A stretch of DNA of 46,436 nucleotides from Acidimicrobiales bacterium (lineage in GTDB: Bacteria; Actinomycetota; Acidimicrobiia; Acidimicrobiales; SZUA-35): assembly GCA_020630065.1 (NCBI GenBank), contig JAHDCC010000014.1, positions 1 to 46,436 of the forward strand, read 5' to 3'. This document shows, piece after piece, positions 6,510 through 15,333 of this stretch. A model generated the notes under the pieces. It did not search any database, was not told the DNA's origin, and saw nothing but the letters and a program-made list of their open reading frames with translations. The first letter of the stretch is position 1. Every line of letters starts with the position of its first letter. The translations under genes and the position numbers were made by a program.

Positions 6510-9188
6510 TTAGATAAAGGTCCGCGGTCGGATCTCGTTGGCAGCGTCGATCAATCGGATCCGCTCGTCGTCGTCGTTAGTTAACCGAGCCTGCTCACGG
6601 TAGGTTTCGGACAGGCTCTGCCGGAGAGATTGCGGGTCAAGCTGGGCATCTAGTAGCGTTCGCTGACCTGAATGAATTCGGCCGGATTGGATGCCTGATA
6701 ATGCCCGCTTGTAAATGTCGGCGGCCAGGTTTGCTCGTTGAGCGGCGTCAAGTTTTAGCCGTTGCATAATGACAGACGCCGATTCGAGTTCTTCGATACT
6801 CGGGTCACCGCTTGGACCGCCGTAAATCTGGGCTTGAGCGGCCGCTATTTGGGCGTCGTAGTAGGCGGCTGAACTGCTTGGAACCCGCTCTAAGGCTCCG
6901 ACGATGTCGGCTGGGCGGCCAAGTTCCCAATAACAGCGGGCCAACCCAAACGATGCCGACACAAACGACGAATCTGTTCGGGTCACGAGGTCGTAGAGTT
7001 CGGCGGCTCGAGCATAATCTTGGGCTTGTTCAGCGGCGGCCGCCAACGCTACCTTCGGCGCGGTTTCTCCGGGCAGTTCGGTCCATACTTCGCTGAAGCC
7101 TTCCGCCGCTTTGACCGGGTCGCCGTCGCGTAACGCTAAGACGGCGCGATACCAGTCGACCCGCCAATCCCACGGATTATCGGCTTCTAGTTTCGCCAAC
7201 AAAAGTTCGGGGAATTCGGCGATTCGGCGTTTACTGACCAGTACTTGTTTACCGACGTTTAATTCCAAAAGATCTTGTTCGGGTTGTGGGTGGTGATTTG
7301 TCTGGGCTGTGTCGGGAATATGAATCGCTTCTCGTACCAGATGGAGCAGGACTTCTTGGTTGGCTGGGATTTGCTCGCTCTCCAACGCTCCCTGGATTGC
7401 CGTTATCGCCCGTCTTGCGTCAGCTTCAGGGAGTCCGTCCAGGAACGGGGCGGTCGGGTCATCTGCGTTGACCCTGCTACTTGGAAGTACCCGCCAGTCG
7501 GCTTCTCTCGGGTCGATATCGTCAACTCCTGAGACTAGCAGGTCGGCCAGCTGGTCTACTTCGAAGTTCGACGACGTGTACTGTCGTGGAACGCCGTCGT
7601 TTATCGATGCGATTTCTCGCAGAATCCCCATGAGCTGTTCGGCCATCTCGTCCGCTGTCTGAAACCGGTCATCCGGATGTTGGGCGGTCGCTCGGAGGAG
7701 AAAACGGTACAGCGATTCGTGTTGAGCGAACAGTGGTTCTTCATGCGGGGTCGGAATCGAATACAGGTACTGGCCGGTGTGATACACAAACCGGATGATC
7801 ATTACCGCTAAGGTTCGACCGACAGTGTAAAGATCGGATGATGCCGATGGCCCCATTGTTGCCATTTCGGGGGCTTGGAACCCTTGGGTACCAAATATGG
7901 CGGCCTCCGGGTCGTCCATGTGCATCACGGCGCCTAGATCAATGAGTTTGACTTCGTCACCAACCGCCATAATGTTGGCCGGTTTAAGGTCGTTATACAC
8001 CAACCGTTCGCTGTGCAGATAGGCCAAAGCGGGAAGTATTCCCAGAATGTAGGCGATGGCTTCGGCTGGTGGGAGTGGATCTTCGATGCCGTTGTTGGCG
8101 GCTCGACGGTCTTTCAATTTGCTGGTTAGTGATTCCCCGCCGATCATTTCCATAACGATGTAGCCCGCGTTTTTGTGGGTCACAAAGTTGTAGATGTTGA
8201 CGATATTAGCGTGGTTTAGTTGGGCGAGGAATTGCCGTTCAGCGACGGCGGCTGCGACCGCGTCCGCGTCGTCTTCGTTCAACAGGCCTTTTAGTACGAC
8301 CCACCGGTTTGATACCGCCCGGTCTCGTCCAAGGTAGATCCAACCTAACCCACCGTGCGCCATCGGCCCTAGTATTTCGTATTGTCCTGCGACGAGTTCG
8401 CCTTCAGCCAAGTTCGGCTCGTTCGTGACGAAGTCGAACGCTGTTCTACATTCTCCGCAGAAACCTTTGACTCGCCCTAGTTTGTCGCCGCTGGGTTGTC
8501 CAACTAGTTTTCCGCAACTCGTGCAGTGACGTTCTTCTGGTGGAACGATCCCTAACGCAGCCTGCACTTTGGCTGGACTCATTATCGCCGCCGATGGATC
8601 ACCCTCGGGGGTCGGCGTTATGGTCACTAGCCCTGCGCCGACGCCTTGTGAGACGCGAGATGTTCGGGTGGATTGGCCGACTGACCGGCTGGCCGCGGTG
8701 GCGGTGCCTGCGCCAGCGACGCTACGTGAAGTGGTCGGGGCGACGGCCATACCGAAGGTTGAGACTGGTCCCGACGAGCCAGATATTGGGCCAGATGATG
8801 GCGCCGTGTTGGTTGAGGCGGCCATTCCGCATGTGTCGCAGTAACCGTCAGCGGAAACGGTGCCCCCACATCCCGGTTGAGCACACGTTGACCCTGCCAA
8901 GCTGGCAGGGCTCGAACCGGAAGAGCTTGAACTGGCAACGTTTGGACTGGCGACGCTTGAACCAGCAACGCTTGGACTCGCCGAAGCGCCACCCTGTTTT
9001 GATCCGCATGTGTCGCAGTAACCGTCAGCTAAAACGGTGCCTCCACACCCTGGCTGGTTACAAACGATACCTGAGGTAACACTCCCGACGCTTGGCGTGT
9101 TTGCAACAGCTGAGCTTTTTGTTCCGCACGTATCGCAGTAACCGTCTGCCAATACGGTGCCCCCGCAACCCGATTCTGAACAGTTCAT
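6510..9188 (-). CDS. PknG-like Ser/Thr kinase with zinc ribbons and TPRs
   Basis: Domains in order: three near-identical zinc ribbons (about residues 2-23, 42-63 and 101-122), a low-complexity Ser/Ala/Gly linker, a rubredoxin-like double CxxC (Cys222/225, Cys244/247), a kinase domain (about 268-530), and a helical, TPR-like C-terminal half. Kinase features are Lys300 in VVLKG, YND-LKPAN with Asp400, and DLG at 417. YND replacing HRD and DLG replacing DFG are typical of PknG. Known: PknG controls 2-oxoglutarate and glutamate metabolism through FHA substrates and has a redox-sensing rubredoxin. Odd: the three extra ribbons. Its ATG overlaps the upstream stop by 4 bp (ATGA). The symbol pknG is plausible, but orthology is unproven. 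Confidence 0.92.
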   Translation of the reverse strand: MNCSESGCGGTVLADGYCDTCGTKSSAVANTPSVGSVTSGIVCNQPGCGGTVLADGYCDTCGSKQGGASASPSVAGSSVASPNVASSSSSGSSPASLAGSTCAQPGCGGTVSADGYCDTCGMAASTNTAPSSGPISGSSGPVSTFGMAVAPTTSRSVAGAGTATAASRSVGQSTRTSRVSQGVGAGLVTITPTPEGDPSAAIMSPAKVQAALGIVPPEERHCTSCGKLVGQPSGDKLGRVKGFCGECRTAFDFVTNEPNLAEGELVAGQYEILGPMAHGGLGWIYLGRDRAVSNRWVVLKGLLNEDDADAVAAAVAERQFLAQLNHANIVNIYNFVTHKNAGYIVMEMIGGESLTSKLKDRRAANNGIEDPLPPAEAIAYILGILPALAYLHSERLVYNDLKPANIMAVGDEVKLIDLGAVMHMDDPEAAIFGTQGFQAPEMATMGPSASSDLYTVGRTLAVMIIRFVYHTGQYLYSIPTPHEEPLFAQHESLYRFLLRATAQHPDDRFQTADEMAEQLMGILREIASINDGVPRQYTSSNFEVDQLADLLVSGVDDIDPREADWRVLPSSRVNADDPTAPFLDGLPEADARRAITAIQGALESEQIPANQEVLLHLVREAIHIPDTAQTNHHPQPEQDLLELNVGKQVLVSKRRIAEFPELLLAKLEADNPWDWRVDWYRAVLALRDGDPVKAAEGFSEVWTELPGETAPKVALAAAAEQAQDYARAAELYDLVTRTDSSFVSASFGLARCYWELGRPADIVGALERVPSSSAAYYDAQIAAAQAQIYGGPSGDPSIEELESASVIMQRLKLDAAQRANLAADIYKRALSGIQSGRIHSGQRTLLDAQLDPQSLRQSLSETYREQARLTNDDDERIRLIDAANEIRPRTFI
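8820..9184 (-). repeat. Three zinc-ribbon coding repeats
   Basis: Three copies of an approximately 65-bp unit encode CxxxxCGGTVxADGYCDTCG. They begin near plus-strand positions 8827, 9007 and 9127 and are separated by low-complexity linkers. The DNA is highly similar (shared core ATCGCAGTAACCGTC or GTCGCAGTAACCGTC), differing mainly at third positions, so this is an internal duplication of the N-terminal ribbon. Confidence 0.8.
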
Positions 9189-10372
9189 GTACGTAACCTC
9201 GCAGCCAGTTCCTGTAGCGAGACCTCAGCAACACTAAGGTCTGTTGGAGAAGTGTATAACACTGAACGGGCGTCTTCGAAGCGGCCCATCAGCTCTAAAT
9301 CCTCAGCGTGGCCCATTCCAGCCGCTTTAGCTTGATATGCCTGCAACCGACCCCGCAGTTCGTCACGTTTCTCGAGCGGGCCTTTGTTAGCGGCTTCAGC
9401 GCGTTCGAGTTGTTCGTTGAGTTTAGTTGCGGTTCGCAGCCACATATCGAGGACACTGCGCCGCTGAATCCATTCTTGATCGTCCCCGGTCCCGTTAATC
9501 TTTTCGAGGCGACTAGCGAGCCCTTCGGGTCCATCGATTATCTGGCCAGAGGGCACACGGATAAGCCCAGACGGTTCCACTATTTTTTCTAACGTCGTTT
9601 CTCGAGCCGACTCTGCTCGCGATCGCAGAACTCGAAGATTCGCTACCAGTTGTGCAGCCCGAACCAGATCTTTGGCTAAGTTGTCATGGCCCGACCGAGC
9701 CGTCGCCACCTGAGTAATGGCGTCGTTGACTTTCACGTCGAGCGCTGGGCCATCGGCCGCGGTCACGCTCAACGGGTCGCTGGTGAGCCGGTCGGCAAGG
9801 TCGAGAGCCAACGCTCTGGTTCGTCCGATCAACGGCTCGACGATGCCGAGACGGTCCGCCGCGACCTGAAGCTCCTCTACTGTTTCGGTCGCCGCTTTAA
9901 CCCTCGGGAGAAGAGCCGCCCATAGGGCATCGATCTCGTCAATCCCGGCTTGGACCCCGCTAAACAACACGTGAATTCGGTCGAGAGCCTCGGGAACCGT
10001 GATCGAAATTGGCCGAGAGCTAGCCCCCAGAACCACCCCAAACCGTTCTTGCAGCATTTCGACGATTTTGTGTCCGTGTTTTCCTTTGCTGCCATACTCT
10101 TCGATATAGGCTCGTGCCGCTTCGACTTGGTAGCCGGCTCCGTTCGTTAGCGGCCACAGATCGTTGGCTTCTTTAGCCGCTTTCCCGTACCGTCGGGCGG
10201 TCTCTCCCCCAGGGTTGGCGTCGGTTAACATCAGGTAAGACGGCGAAAGTTCGAGTTCGGTGAGCGATGTCCGAATATGCGCGATCGAAGACTCGAAAAA
10301 CAGCAACGATTCAGAAACGTTGTGGGCGCTTAACGTAAACGTGTGCGTAGGCTTTGGCCAGTTTGCCGTCAT
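9185..10372 (-). CDS. Helical/coiled-coil protein linked to PknG-like kinase
   Basis: I do not recognise a named family. The first 110 residues are mixed (Trp, Gly and aromatic positions). The rest is strongly helical with heptad-like stretches, at about 130-260 and 300-370. No signal peptide or membrane segment is seen, so it is probably cytoplasmic. The stop overlaps the kinase ATG by 4 bp, so the two are almost certainly co-translated. It opens the five-gene cassette of kinase, phosphatase, VWA and FHA proteins, and a scaffold or kinase-regulatory role is inferred from position alone. The ATG at 10370-10372 lacks an obvious Shine-Dalgarno sequence. Confidence 0.75.
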   Translation of the reverse strand: MTANWPKPTHTFTLSAHNVSESLLFFESSIAHIRTSLTELELSPSYLMLTDANPGGETARRYGKAAKEANDLWPLTNGAGYQVEAARAYIEEYGSKGKHGHKIVEMLQERFGVVLGASSRPISITVPEALDRIHVLFSGVQAGIDEIDALWAALLPRVKAATETVEELQVAADRLGIVEPLIGRTRALALDLADRLTSDPLSVTAADGPALDVKVNDAITQVATARSGHDNLAKDLVRAAQLVANLRVLRSRAESARETTLEKIVEPSGLIRVPSGQIIDGPEGLASRLEKINGTGDDQEWIQRRSVLDMWLRTATKLNEQLERAEAANKGPLEKRDELRGRLQAYQAKAAGMGHAEDLELMGRFEDARSVLYTSPTDLSVAEVSLQELAARLRT

Positions 10373-10416
10373 TAGTCGTCAGCCTACTTGACGTGGAACG
10401 GAAGTTGATATGCGTC

Positions 10417-11502
10417 TCAGACTTCGACTGCCAAACTTGGTCGCCGCCAGGTGAACATGCCCCACGCACCGATTCCGGCGATGATTGGAAACCAAAGCGA
10501 AGCCACGCGGTATGCCATCGTTGCGAGCGTAGCGTCTTGAAGACTGATGCCGGACAGCACCAAAATACTTGTCAGCCCGACTTCGACGAATCCGAACCCG
10601 CCCGGGGTTACCGGAATCATCGATAACACCGCTGCACCAGCGTAGGCCAACAGCACGAGACTAAATCTGGGTTCTGCCCCAACCCCGTAGAGGGCGGCGA
10701 TTAGGGTGAGGTAGTCGAATGCCCATTTCCCGGCGACGGCGAACAGAACCCGGGGCCAGCGTGGACCGACGACTGACACCAGCCGGTCTCGTTCTTCGAC
10801 TAGACGTTCAGCGTCTACTCGCCAATCTCGTTTAACAACTCGACCGGCATGACCCGACACCCAGTTCAGGCCTTCCCCACAGGACCGTAGGGGCTGGGTA
10901 AACATAATGCTGATCGTCCCGCCGACTAGGAAAATCAGAAACAGTGCACCACCGGCAAACGCTGCTGGTAGCAGCGATTCCGGGATCGGGGCCCCGGCTA
11001 ACGCCAATAAACCAGCGGACGCGGGAATTGCGAAGATGGCTGCGGTAGTAAGGATGGACGTGGCCGCTAAGGCTCCTCCGGCCTGCGCGCGGTCGACGCC
11101 GCTGACGGCGAGCATTCGGTAGAGGGTCGCACCACCGATGGCGGCGCCTCCTGGTACTACCCGGCTAACTGCGTTGGATGCTAGTTGGCTGGTGATGGCA
11201 ACAAACCACGACACTTTTGGGAGCACGATTTTCGTCAACGCCCAGGTGCAGGCGAAACTGATGGTTTGGGCCAAAGCCATCACAGCAAACCAACTTGGTT
11301 TGATGGTTTGAAGACGTTCGGCGGCTAAGAGAACATCCCGCAGTTGTTCTTGCATGATGTAGATGGCTACGACACCTACTACTACGAATAGGCCGCGGCG
11401 CAGCACGGCTTTGATATAGACCGCGCCGACTGGCGAGTCTTTGATTTCGTCGATGAGGTTACGGCTGCGCGACGGGCTGACGGCTTGAGAGTCTCGGGTC
11501 AT
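10417..11502 (-). CDS. Flippase-like membrane protein (UPF0104/LPG synthase TM family)
   Basis: This is a polytopic protein with about eight hydrophobic segments and the pattern of the lysylphosphatidylglycerol-synthase transmembrane / YbhN family: an early helix (GLFVVVGVVAIYIM), an ASNAVSRVVPGG stretch and a late MIPVTPGGFGFVEVG signature. Members flip or handle lipids in the cytoplasmic membrane; the substrate here is unknown. I start at the ATG at 11500-11502, which overlaps the Maf stop codon by 4 bp (ATGA); an upstream TTG (11517) is less likely. It is probably cotranscribed with Maf and lies 44 bp upstream of the coiled-coil protein. Confidence 0.82.
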   Translation of the reverse strand: MTRDSQAVSPSRSRNLIDEIKDSPVGAVYIKAVLRRGLFVVVGVVAIYIMQEQLRDVLLAAERLQTIKPSWFAVMALAQTISFACTWALTKIVLPKVSWFVAITSQLASNAVSRVVPGGAAIGGATLYRMLAVSGVDRAQAGGALAATSILTTAAIFAIPASAGLLALAGAPIPESLLPAAFAGGALFLIFLVGGTISIMFTQPLRSCGEGLNWVSGHAGRVVKRDWRVDAERLVEERDRLVSVVGPRWPRVLFAVAGKWAFDYLTLIAALYGVGAEPRFSLVLLAYAGAAVLSMIPVTPGGFGFVEVGLTSILVLSGISLQDATLATMAYRVASLWFPIIAGIGAWGMFTWRRPSLAVEV

Positions 11503-12125
11503 CGACCAACCCGCCAATCATATATCGACCGTCCGAGGGCTTGAAGTGATCGTTCCACGACGTGGGTTGGAAGTCCCACGACGTTGTGATGCGATCCGTC
11601 GATTTGTTCAACAAATACCGACGCTATGCCTTGAATACCGTATGCCCCGGCTTTGCCTTTGTAATCGCCGGTGTCGAGGTAGTTGACGATCTCCGGTTCC
11701 TTTAAGGATCGAAATGTGACGGCAGTAACGGCGTGGTCGACGATGGTTGCCCCGCCGAACGCGACCGCTACCCCCGTGATCACGTTGTGGGTGCCGCCCG
11801 AAAGACTCAGAAGCATTTCGTGGCCTTCATCACGCGATTGGGGTTTACCCAAAATGAGACCACCGTTTTCAACCACCGTGTCGGCTGCGATCACGACAGC
11901 CGAACCAGAAGACTCTGAGCTGGACAAACGCGCTGTCACGGTTTCACATTTGGTTTCGGCCAGCCGTGTGGTTAGCTCGACGGGGCGTTCGTGTTCAAGC
12001 GGTTGTTCGTCAATATCGGCCGCCATCGATTCTACTTCGATACCGCAGCTTTCTAAGATGGCTCTCCGGTTAGGGGACGCCGACGCCAAAACGAGGCGTG
12101 GGACTAGTGAACCAACGGGACGCAT
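11499..12125 (-). CDS. maf: Maf-like nucleoside triphosphate pyrophosphatase
   Basis: This protein hydrolyses non-canonical or modified NTPs (dTTP/UTP or modified bases in characterised Maf proteins) to the monophosphate plus pyrophosphate. Family motifs are intact: LASASPNRR at the N-terminus, AADTVV, GKP, and TGDYKGKAGAYGIQG near residue 165. Size (about 208 aa) is normal. I start at the ATG at 12123-12125, ten residues before the LASAS motif; the longer ORF upstream adds 20 residues unlike the family. It overlaps the next gene by 4 bp. The sequence before the start contains an A/T-rich stretch (CTTATATAGG). Confidence 0.93.
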   Translation of the reverse strand: MRPVGSLVPRLVLASASPNRRAILESCGIEVESMAADIDEQPLEHERPVELTTRLAETKCETVTARLSSSESSGSAVVIAADTVVENGGLILGKPQSRDEGHEMLLSLSGGTHNVITGVAVAFGGATIVDHAVTAVTFRSLKEPEIVNYLDTGDYKGKAGAYGIQGIASVFVEQIDGSHHNVVGLPTHVVERSLQALGRSIYDWRVGR

Positions 12126-12227
12126 ACCTATATAAGGGTAGATTGAAATCCTCAAGATTTGCATGCAGGAAGCTACCTGACGCAAAAGATCCTTCTGATC
12201 AGAGCCGTACCTAAGATATAGACGATT

Positions 12228-12821
12228 TCATATCCAGGCGTCGAGAAGTTCTTCGCGACGTTCGTACCACTCTTCTGACGTCATTGCGTATCGAACGTGA
12301 TCTTCCCAAACGCCGTTTATCTCGAGGTACCGTTGCGCCGTACCTTCTTCGCGAATCCCTAGCTTCTCGACAACACGCCTCGATGCTTTGTTTCGAGGCA
12401 CGATTGATATTTGGATCCGGTGAAGGATCAAAACCTCAAAAGCGTACCGGGCGAGCAAGACTAACGATTCGGGCACGTACCCGTTACCGGCGTGTCGCTG
12501 ATCTACCCAATATCCGACATAACAGCTTTGGAACGGGCCGCGCTGAATACTTGAAAGGTTAATTTCGCCGATGAAAAGTCCGTTGACAAACAGGCCAAAA
12601 CCGTAGCCGATACCGGCTTGCCACTCTCGGTCTCGGGCCTGACACCGCAACGAGAATGCGGTGATGTCACCGTAGACGTCTGGGGCGTTGGGTGAACGCG
12701 ACGGTTCCCACTTGGTCAACCAATCCAGGTTGTCTTCTCTCACGGAACGCCACTGGTTAAAGTCATCTCGGCGTAGCGGCCGAAGAAGCACCCTGCGGCC
12801 TAGCAGTGACGGTTGGTTCAT
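12228..12821 (-). CDS. GNAT acetyltransferase, RimJ/RimL type
   Basis: This 197-residue GNAT protein has the RimJ/RimL layout: RVLLRPLRRDDF at the N-terminus, FIGEINL (beta strand 4), the VGYWVDQRHAGNGYVPESL acetyl-CoA region, IVPRNKASRRVVEKLG, and a final EEGTAQRYLEING...DHVRYAM. The Q/RxxGxG/A loop appears as RHAGNGY. Relatives acetylate N-termini of ribosomal proteins or small amines; the substrate is unknown. The ATG overlaps the upstream DUF501 stop by 4 bp, so the two are translationally coupled. Confidence 0.9.
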   Translation of the reverse strand: MNQPSLLGRRVLLRPLRRDDFNQWRSVREDNLDWLTKWEPSRSPNAPDVYGDITAFSLRCQARDREWQAGIGYGFGLFVNGLFIGEINLSSIQRGPFQSCYVGYWVDQRHAGNGYVPESLVLLARYAFEVLILHRIQISIVPRNKASRRVVEKLGIREEGTAQRYLEINGVWEDHVRYAMTSEEWYERREELLDAWI

Positions 12822-13870
12822 GACTCAACCGGGTCGGCAGATCCCCGAGCTATACGAAGTTCTTCGGCCCCTAACTGGCGTAGCGTTTCAACCAAAACAC
12901 ACATCGTTCCGACGAAGTCCGGCGCTCGTTCTTCGGGTAGCCCTGGGTTATGAACCAGGTCTGTTAGAGGCTCGGCGGTTACGGTCCGAAATAGATCTTC
13001 GATGTCTTTTGTTTGGACAACCGTTCCGTTAGACACTTCTTCGGATTCGATTCCGGCTTCAACCGCCGCGATCAAAAGGGCGTCTCCTGTTGCTACAACC
13101 CGCATCGAGTCCAAAACGGCTCCGATGCCGTCGACTTCACGCAAAACGTCGGTGACATGCAGTTCGACGATAGACAACGCAGCCGACAGTTCGGCAGCCG
13201 TTGGCGGGTCTGACACTAGATACGCCGATTCGAGTGCTGACCCGGTTAGGTCGGCTTCCCAGACGTCGTTGGCGTCCCCCTCGCTGCCCAGTACGAACAG
13301 AGTTGACGTTGCCCCCAAATCGACAATGAGTGATGGTCCTGACAGCGCAAGTTCGGTGCTGACGCGGCCGTAGTGGTCGAACCCGGCGTGTTTGTTAGCT
13401 GCCCCCGCTGGTTGGTAGTCGTCGCCGGTTTCTTTAAGGCGTTCATGGACCCATCGCCCTACCGGGTCTTGTGCACCGACAAGATAGTTGGCGTAGTGAG
13501 CGTGGAGGCATTTTACGCCGACACGAGTGCCGCCAACTCCGCCGGTTGGGGTGGGGCCTTCGTAGTCTGGCGGCAGGAGCGCGTCCCGCTCTTTGTTGTG
13601 TTGGTCGTGGCAGGCTCGAAGTTCGTCGGGGTCGACGGCTGCTTCGGCTTGGTTGACCCCACCGGTAGATTCGATCCGTCCGATTGCTTTAACCAGATCT
13701 TTGTCGACTAGCCAGTATCGGGTTGGCATTGGTCGACCATCGTCTAAAAGTGGATAGTTGACCAGCACCATCGGTGTTCCGTCGGCGGTGCGCAACGCAA
13801 CTTCAAACTGCCCTTGCGGTTTTCGGCCTAGGAGGGCTTCGACTTCGGAAATTTCTTGCTGACTGGCCAC
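12818..13870 (-). CDS. DUF501 fused to a partial Ppx/GppA-like domain
   Basis: Residues 1-160 match DUF501: an early LGR, PTRYWLVD, and the diagnostic GGVGGTRVGVKCLHAHYAN...DPVG. From about residue 175 a second region (SLIVDLGATSTLFVLG, then RVVATGDALL and a helical C-terminus) resembles part of the Ppx/GppA actin-fold exopolyphosphatases. It is far shorter than a full enzyme and lacks an obvious N-terminal phosphate-binding half. In mycobacteria and streptomycetes DUF501 and ppx are separate neighbours downstream of eno and divIC; here they appear fused and lie about 22 kb from DivIC. Catalytic activity of the second half is doubtful. The start is GTG; upstream SD is weak. Confidence 0.8.
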   Translation of the reverse strand: MASQQEISEVEALLGRKPQGQFEVALRTADGTPMVLVNYPLLDDGRPMPTRYWLVDKDLVKAIGRIESTGGVNQAEAAVDPDELRACHDQHNKERDALLPPDYEGPTPTGGVGGTRVGVKCLHAHYANYLVGAQDPVGRWVHERLKETGDDYQPAGAANKHAGFDHYGRVSTELALSGPSLIVDLGATSTLFVLGSEGDANDVWEADLTGSALESAYLVSDPPTAAELSAALSIVELHVTDVLREVDGIGAVLDSMRVVATGDALLIAAVEAGIESEEVSNGTVVQTKDIEDLFRTVTAEPLTDLVHNPGLPEERAPDFVGTMCVLVETLRQLGAEELRIARGSADPVES

Positions 13871-13999
13871 TGTTTGAGACTAGCGGATGAACGAATACTC
13901 TCCCGCACTCCGGAGCAATCGAGGCGCCTATGATCGAAGAATGTTCGACGACATAAAGTTCTTCGCGACTTTTAGTGTCGTTTCGTCGTCATAGTAGGC

Positions 14000-15025
14000 A
14001 TGGAGCACTCTGAGGAAAACGAATCTGCCGCCGCATCTGACAAACTCATACCGGAATGGAGCCGAAACGCTGACGATCAAGTAGTACTCGCCGGTATAGC
14101 AGTCGCAGCCCTATTCTTCGGAATTCTTGGCTGGAATACCTTTATAGGTGGAGACGATGAGGACCTAGCGGACTCGGTGGCGACGACTACGGGTACCGAA
14201 AACGTTGAACTGGTCGACCAACAAGCCGAAATTGACGTTTCAGCACAAATAGAAGACGTCGATTTGACAGGCGACCTGCAGGCAGCGGTCAGCCCTCTAG
14301 CCGGTACGGTAACCGGGGTCGGAACAGGTTCAGTGGCGGTTCTTGAAGGGTTTGTCGCCAACGACCAAGAGCGGGCTGAAGCTGAAACGGCGGCGCTCGG
14401 GGTTGCCGGGATCGAATCGGTTGACAACAAGCTTGAACTTCTCGAACCTTCAGTCATATCGGCCCTAGAAGCCGAAGGGGTTGATTCTCCGTCTGCGAAC
14501 GGGGTAGGCACAGTTATTACGGTGGGCGGGATCGTTGAGTCTGAAGCGAAACGGGCCGAAGTGCTCGATGCTGCCGGAAACGTGGCTGGTGTTACCGAAG
14601 TGGTTGACCAGTTAACGATTCCAGTTCAGTCTGAGCCTGAAATTGAGCCGGAACCAGAGGTAGTCGAAGAACAGGTAGCGGATATAGCCGACCAGCTGAA
14701 CGTATTGCCACAAGTTCAGTTTGGCTACAACTCTACGGTGATCGACCCTGGCAGCTTTAGCGAACTAGACAAAGCGGTTGCGTTGTTGAGCGAGGTTGAT
14801 GAAAGCTACGACGGCACTATTGAAGTGCAGGGCTATACCGACACTACAGGTGATGCAGCTACGAACCAGAAACTTAGCGAAGGGCGTGCCCAAGCGGTCA
14901 CGAACTATCTGATCGAAAAGGGTGTTCCCGAGTCGTTGTTGGTTTACAAAGGTTATGGCCCAACTACCGAATTCGGTCCGAACCTTGAAGACAATCGGTT
15001 GGTGCGTTTCGAACCTGCCGGATAG
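14000..15025 (+). CDS. Membrane-anchored BON-OmpA domain protein
   Basis: A short cytoplasmic N-terminus and one transmembrane helix (about 28-48) are followed by an acidic linker, two BON-like domains (about 90-150 and 152-208), a Glu/Pro-rich linker, and a C-terminal OmpA-like domain (about 230-341: QVQFGYNSTVIDP, IEVQGYTDTTGD, LSEGRAQAV). The plan resembles mycobacterial ArfA/OmpATb. OmpA-like domains bind peptidoglycan, so a cell-envelope anchoring role is likely; no porin barrel is visible. The last strand has DNRLVRFEP where many relatives have NRRVEI/V. It is divergent from the DUF501 gene across 129 bp and marks the left edge of the accessory block. Confidence 0.87.
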   Translation: MEHSEENESAAASDKLIPEWSRNADDQVVLAGIAVAALFFGILGWNTFIGGDDEDLADSVATTTGTENVELVDQQAEIDVSAQIEDVDLTGDLQAAVSPLAGTVTGVGTGSVAVLEGFVANDQERAEAETAALGVAGIESVDNKLELLEPSVISALEAEGVDSPSANGVGTVITVGGIVESEAKRAEVLDAAGNVAGVTEVVDQLTIPVQSEPEIEPEPEVVEEQVADIADQLNVLPQVQFGYNSTVIDPGSFSELDKAVALLSEVDESYDGTIEVQGYTDTTGDAATNQKLSEGRAQAVTNYLIEKGVPESLLVYKGYGPTTEFGPNLEDNRLVRFEPAG

Positions 15026-15065
15026 TCACCCGGTCTCACGTTACTTTCTCATAGTTAACTACCTC

Positions 15066-15098
15066 ACTGGTCATGTGGAACGATTCGACATGACCAGT
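15066..15098. terminator. Stem-loop after BON-OmpA gene
   Basis: ACTGGTCATGT (15066-15076) and ACATGACCAGT (15088-15098) form a perfect 11-bp stem with an 11-nt loop, 40 bp after the OmpA stop. It is followed only by TT, so intrinsic termination would be weak. An operator-like or transcript-stabilising role is also possible. Confidence 0.5.
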
Positions 15099-15216
15099 TT
15101 GGTGTATAGCCACTGGTTTCCACCGATGGTGAAGCCAAGCCCAACTCGATCAGCTTCCAGGCGACACAGTTTCGCTGTTGGCTAATGGGGCTCTACTTGA
15201 CTATCCGCCAACGCGA

Positions 15217-15333
15217 CGGTTCCACCCGCCGGTCGAGACCGGACAGAGTGGAACCGCTTCGGAGGCGAGCCGACCCAACAGACAGTAAGGGGCCGAAGCG
15301 GTCAAAATTCACGTTCCCACTAGGCCCCTTACT
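15217..15333. repeat. Chain of three overlapping inverted repeats
   Basis: IR1: CGGTTCCAC (15217-15225) with GTGGAACCG (15248-15256), enclosing an inner CCGGTC-GA-GACCGG hairpin (15229-15242). IR2: ACCGCTTCGG (15253-15262) with CCGAAGCGGT (15293-15302). IR3: AGTAAGGGGCC (15284-15294) with GGCCCCTTACT (15323-15333). All arms are perfect. The right arm of IR1 shares bases with the left arm of IR2, and the right arm of IR2 with the left arm of IR3, so neighbouring stems are mutually exclusive. On the minus strand this lies just past the stop of the secreted protein gene. Confidence 0.75.

Noticed and set aside
8820-9184. Mobile or CRISPR-like repeat array
   Set aside because: The three units are in frame, encode a zinc ribbon and differ at third positions, so they are coding duplications.
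15217-15333. Integron attC site or IS terminal repeats
   Set aside because: No integrase or transposase is present, no GTT-AAC core pattern was found, and no flanking target duplications were seen.
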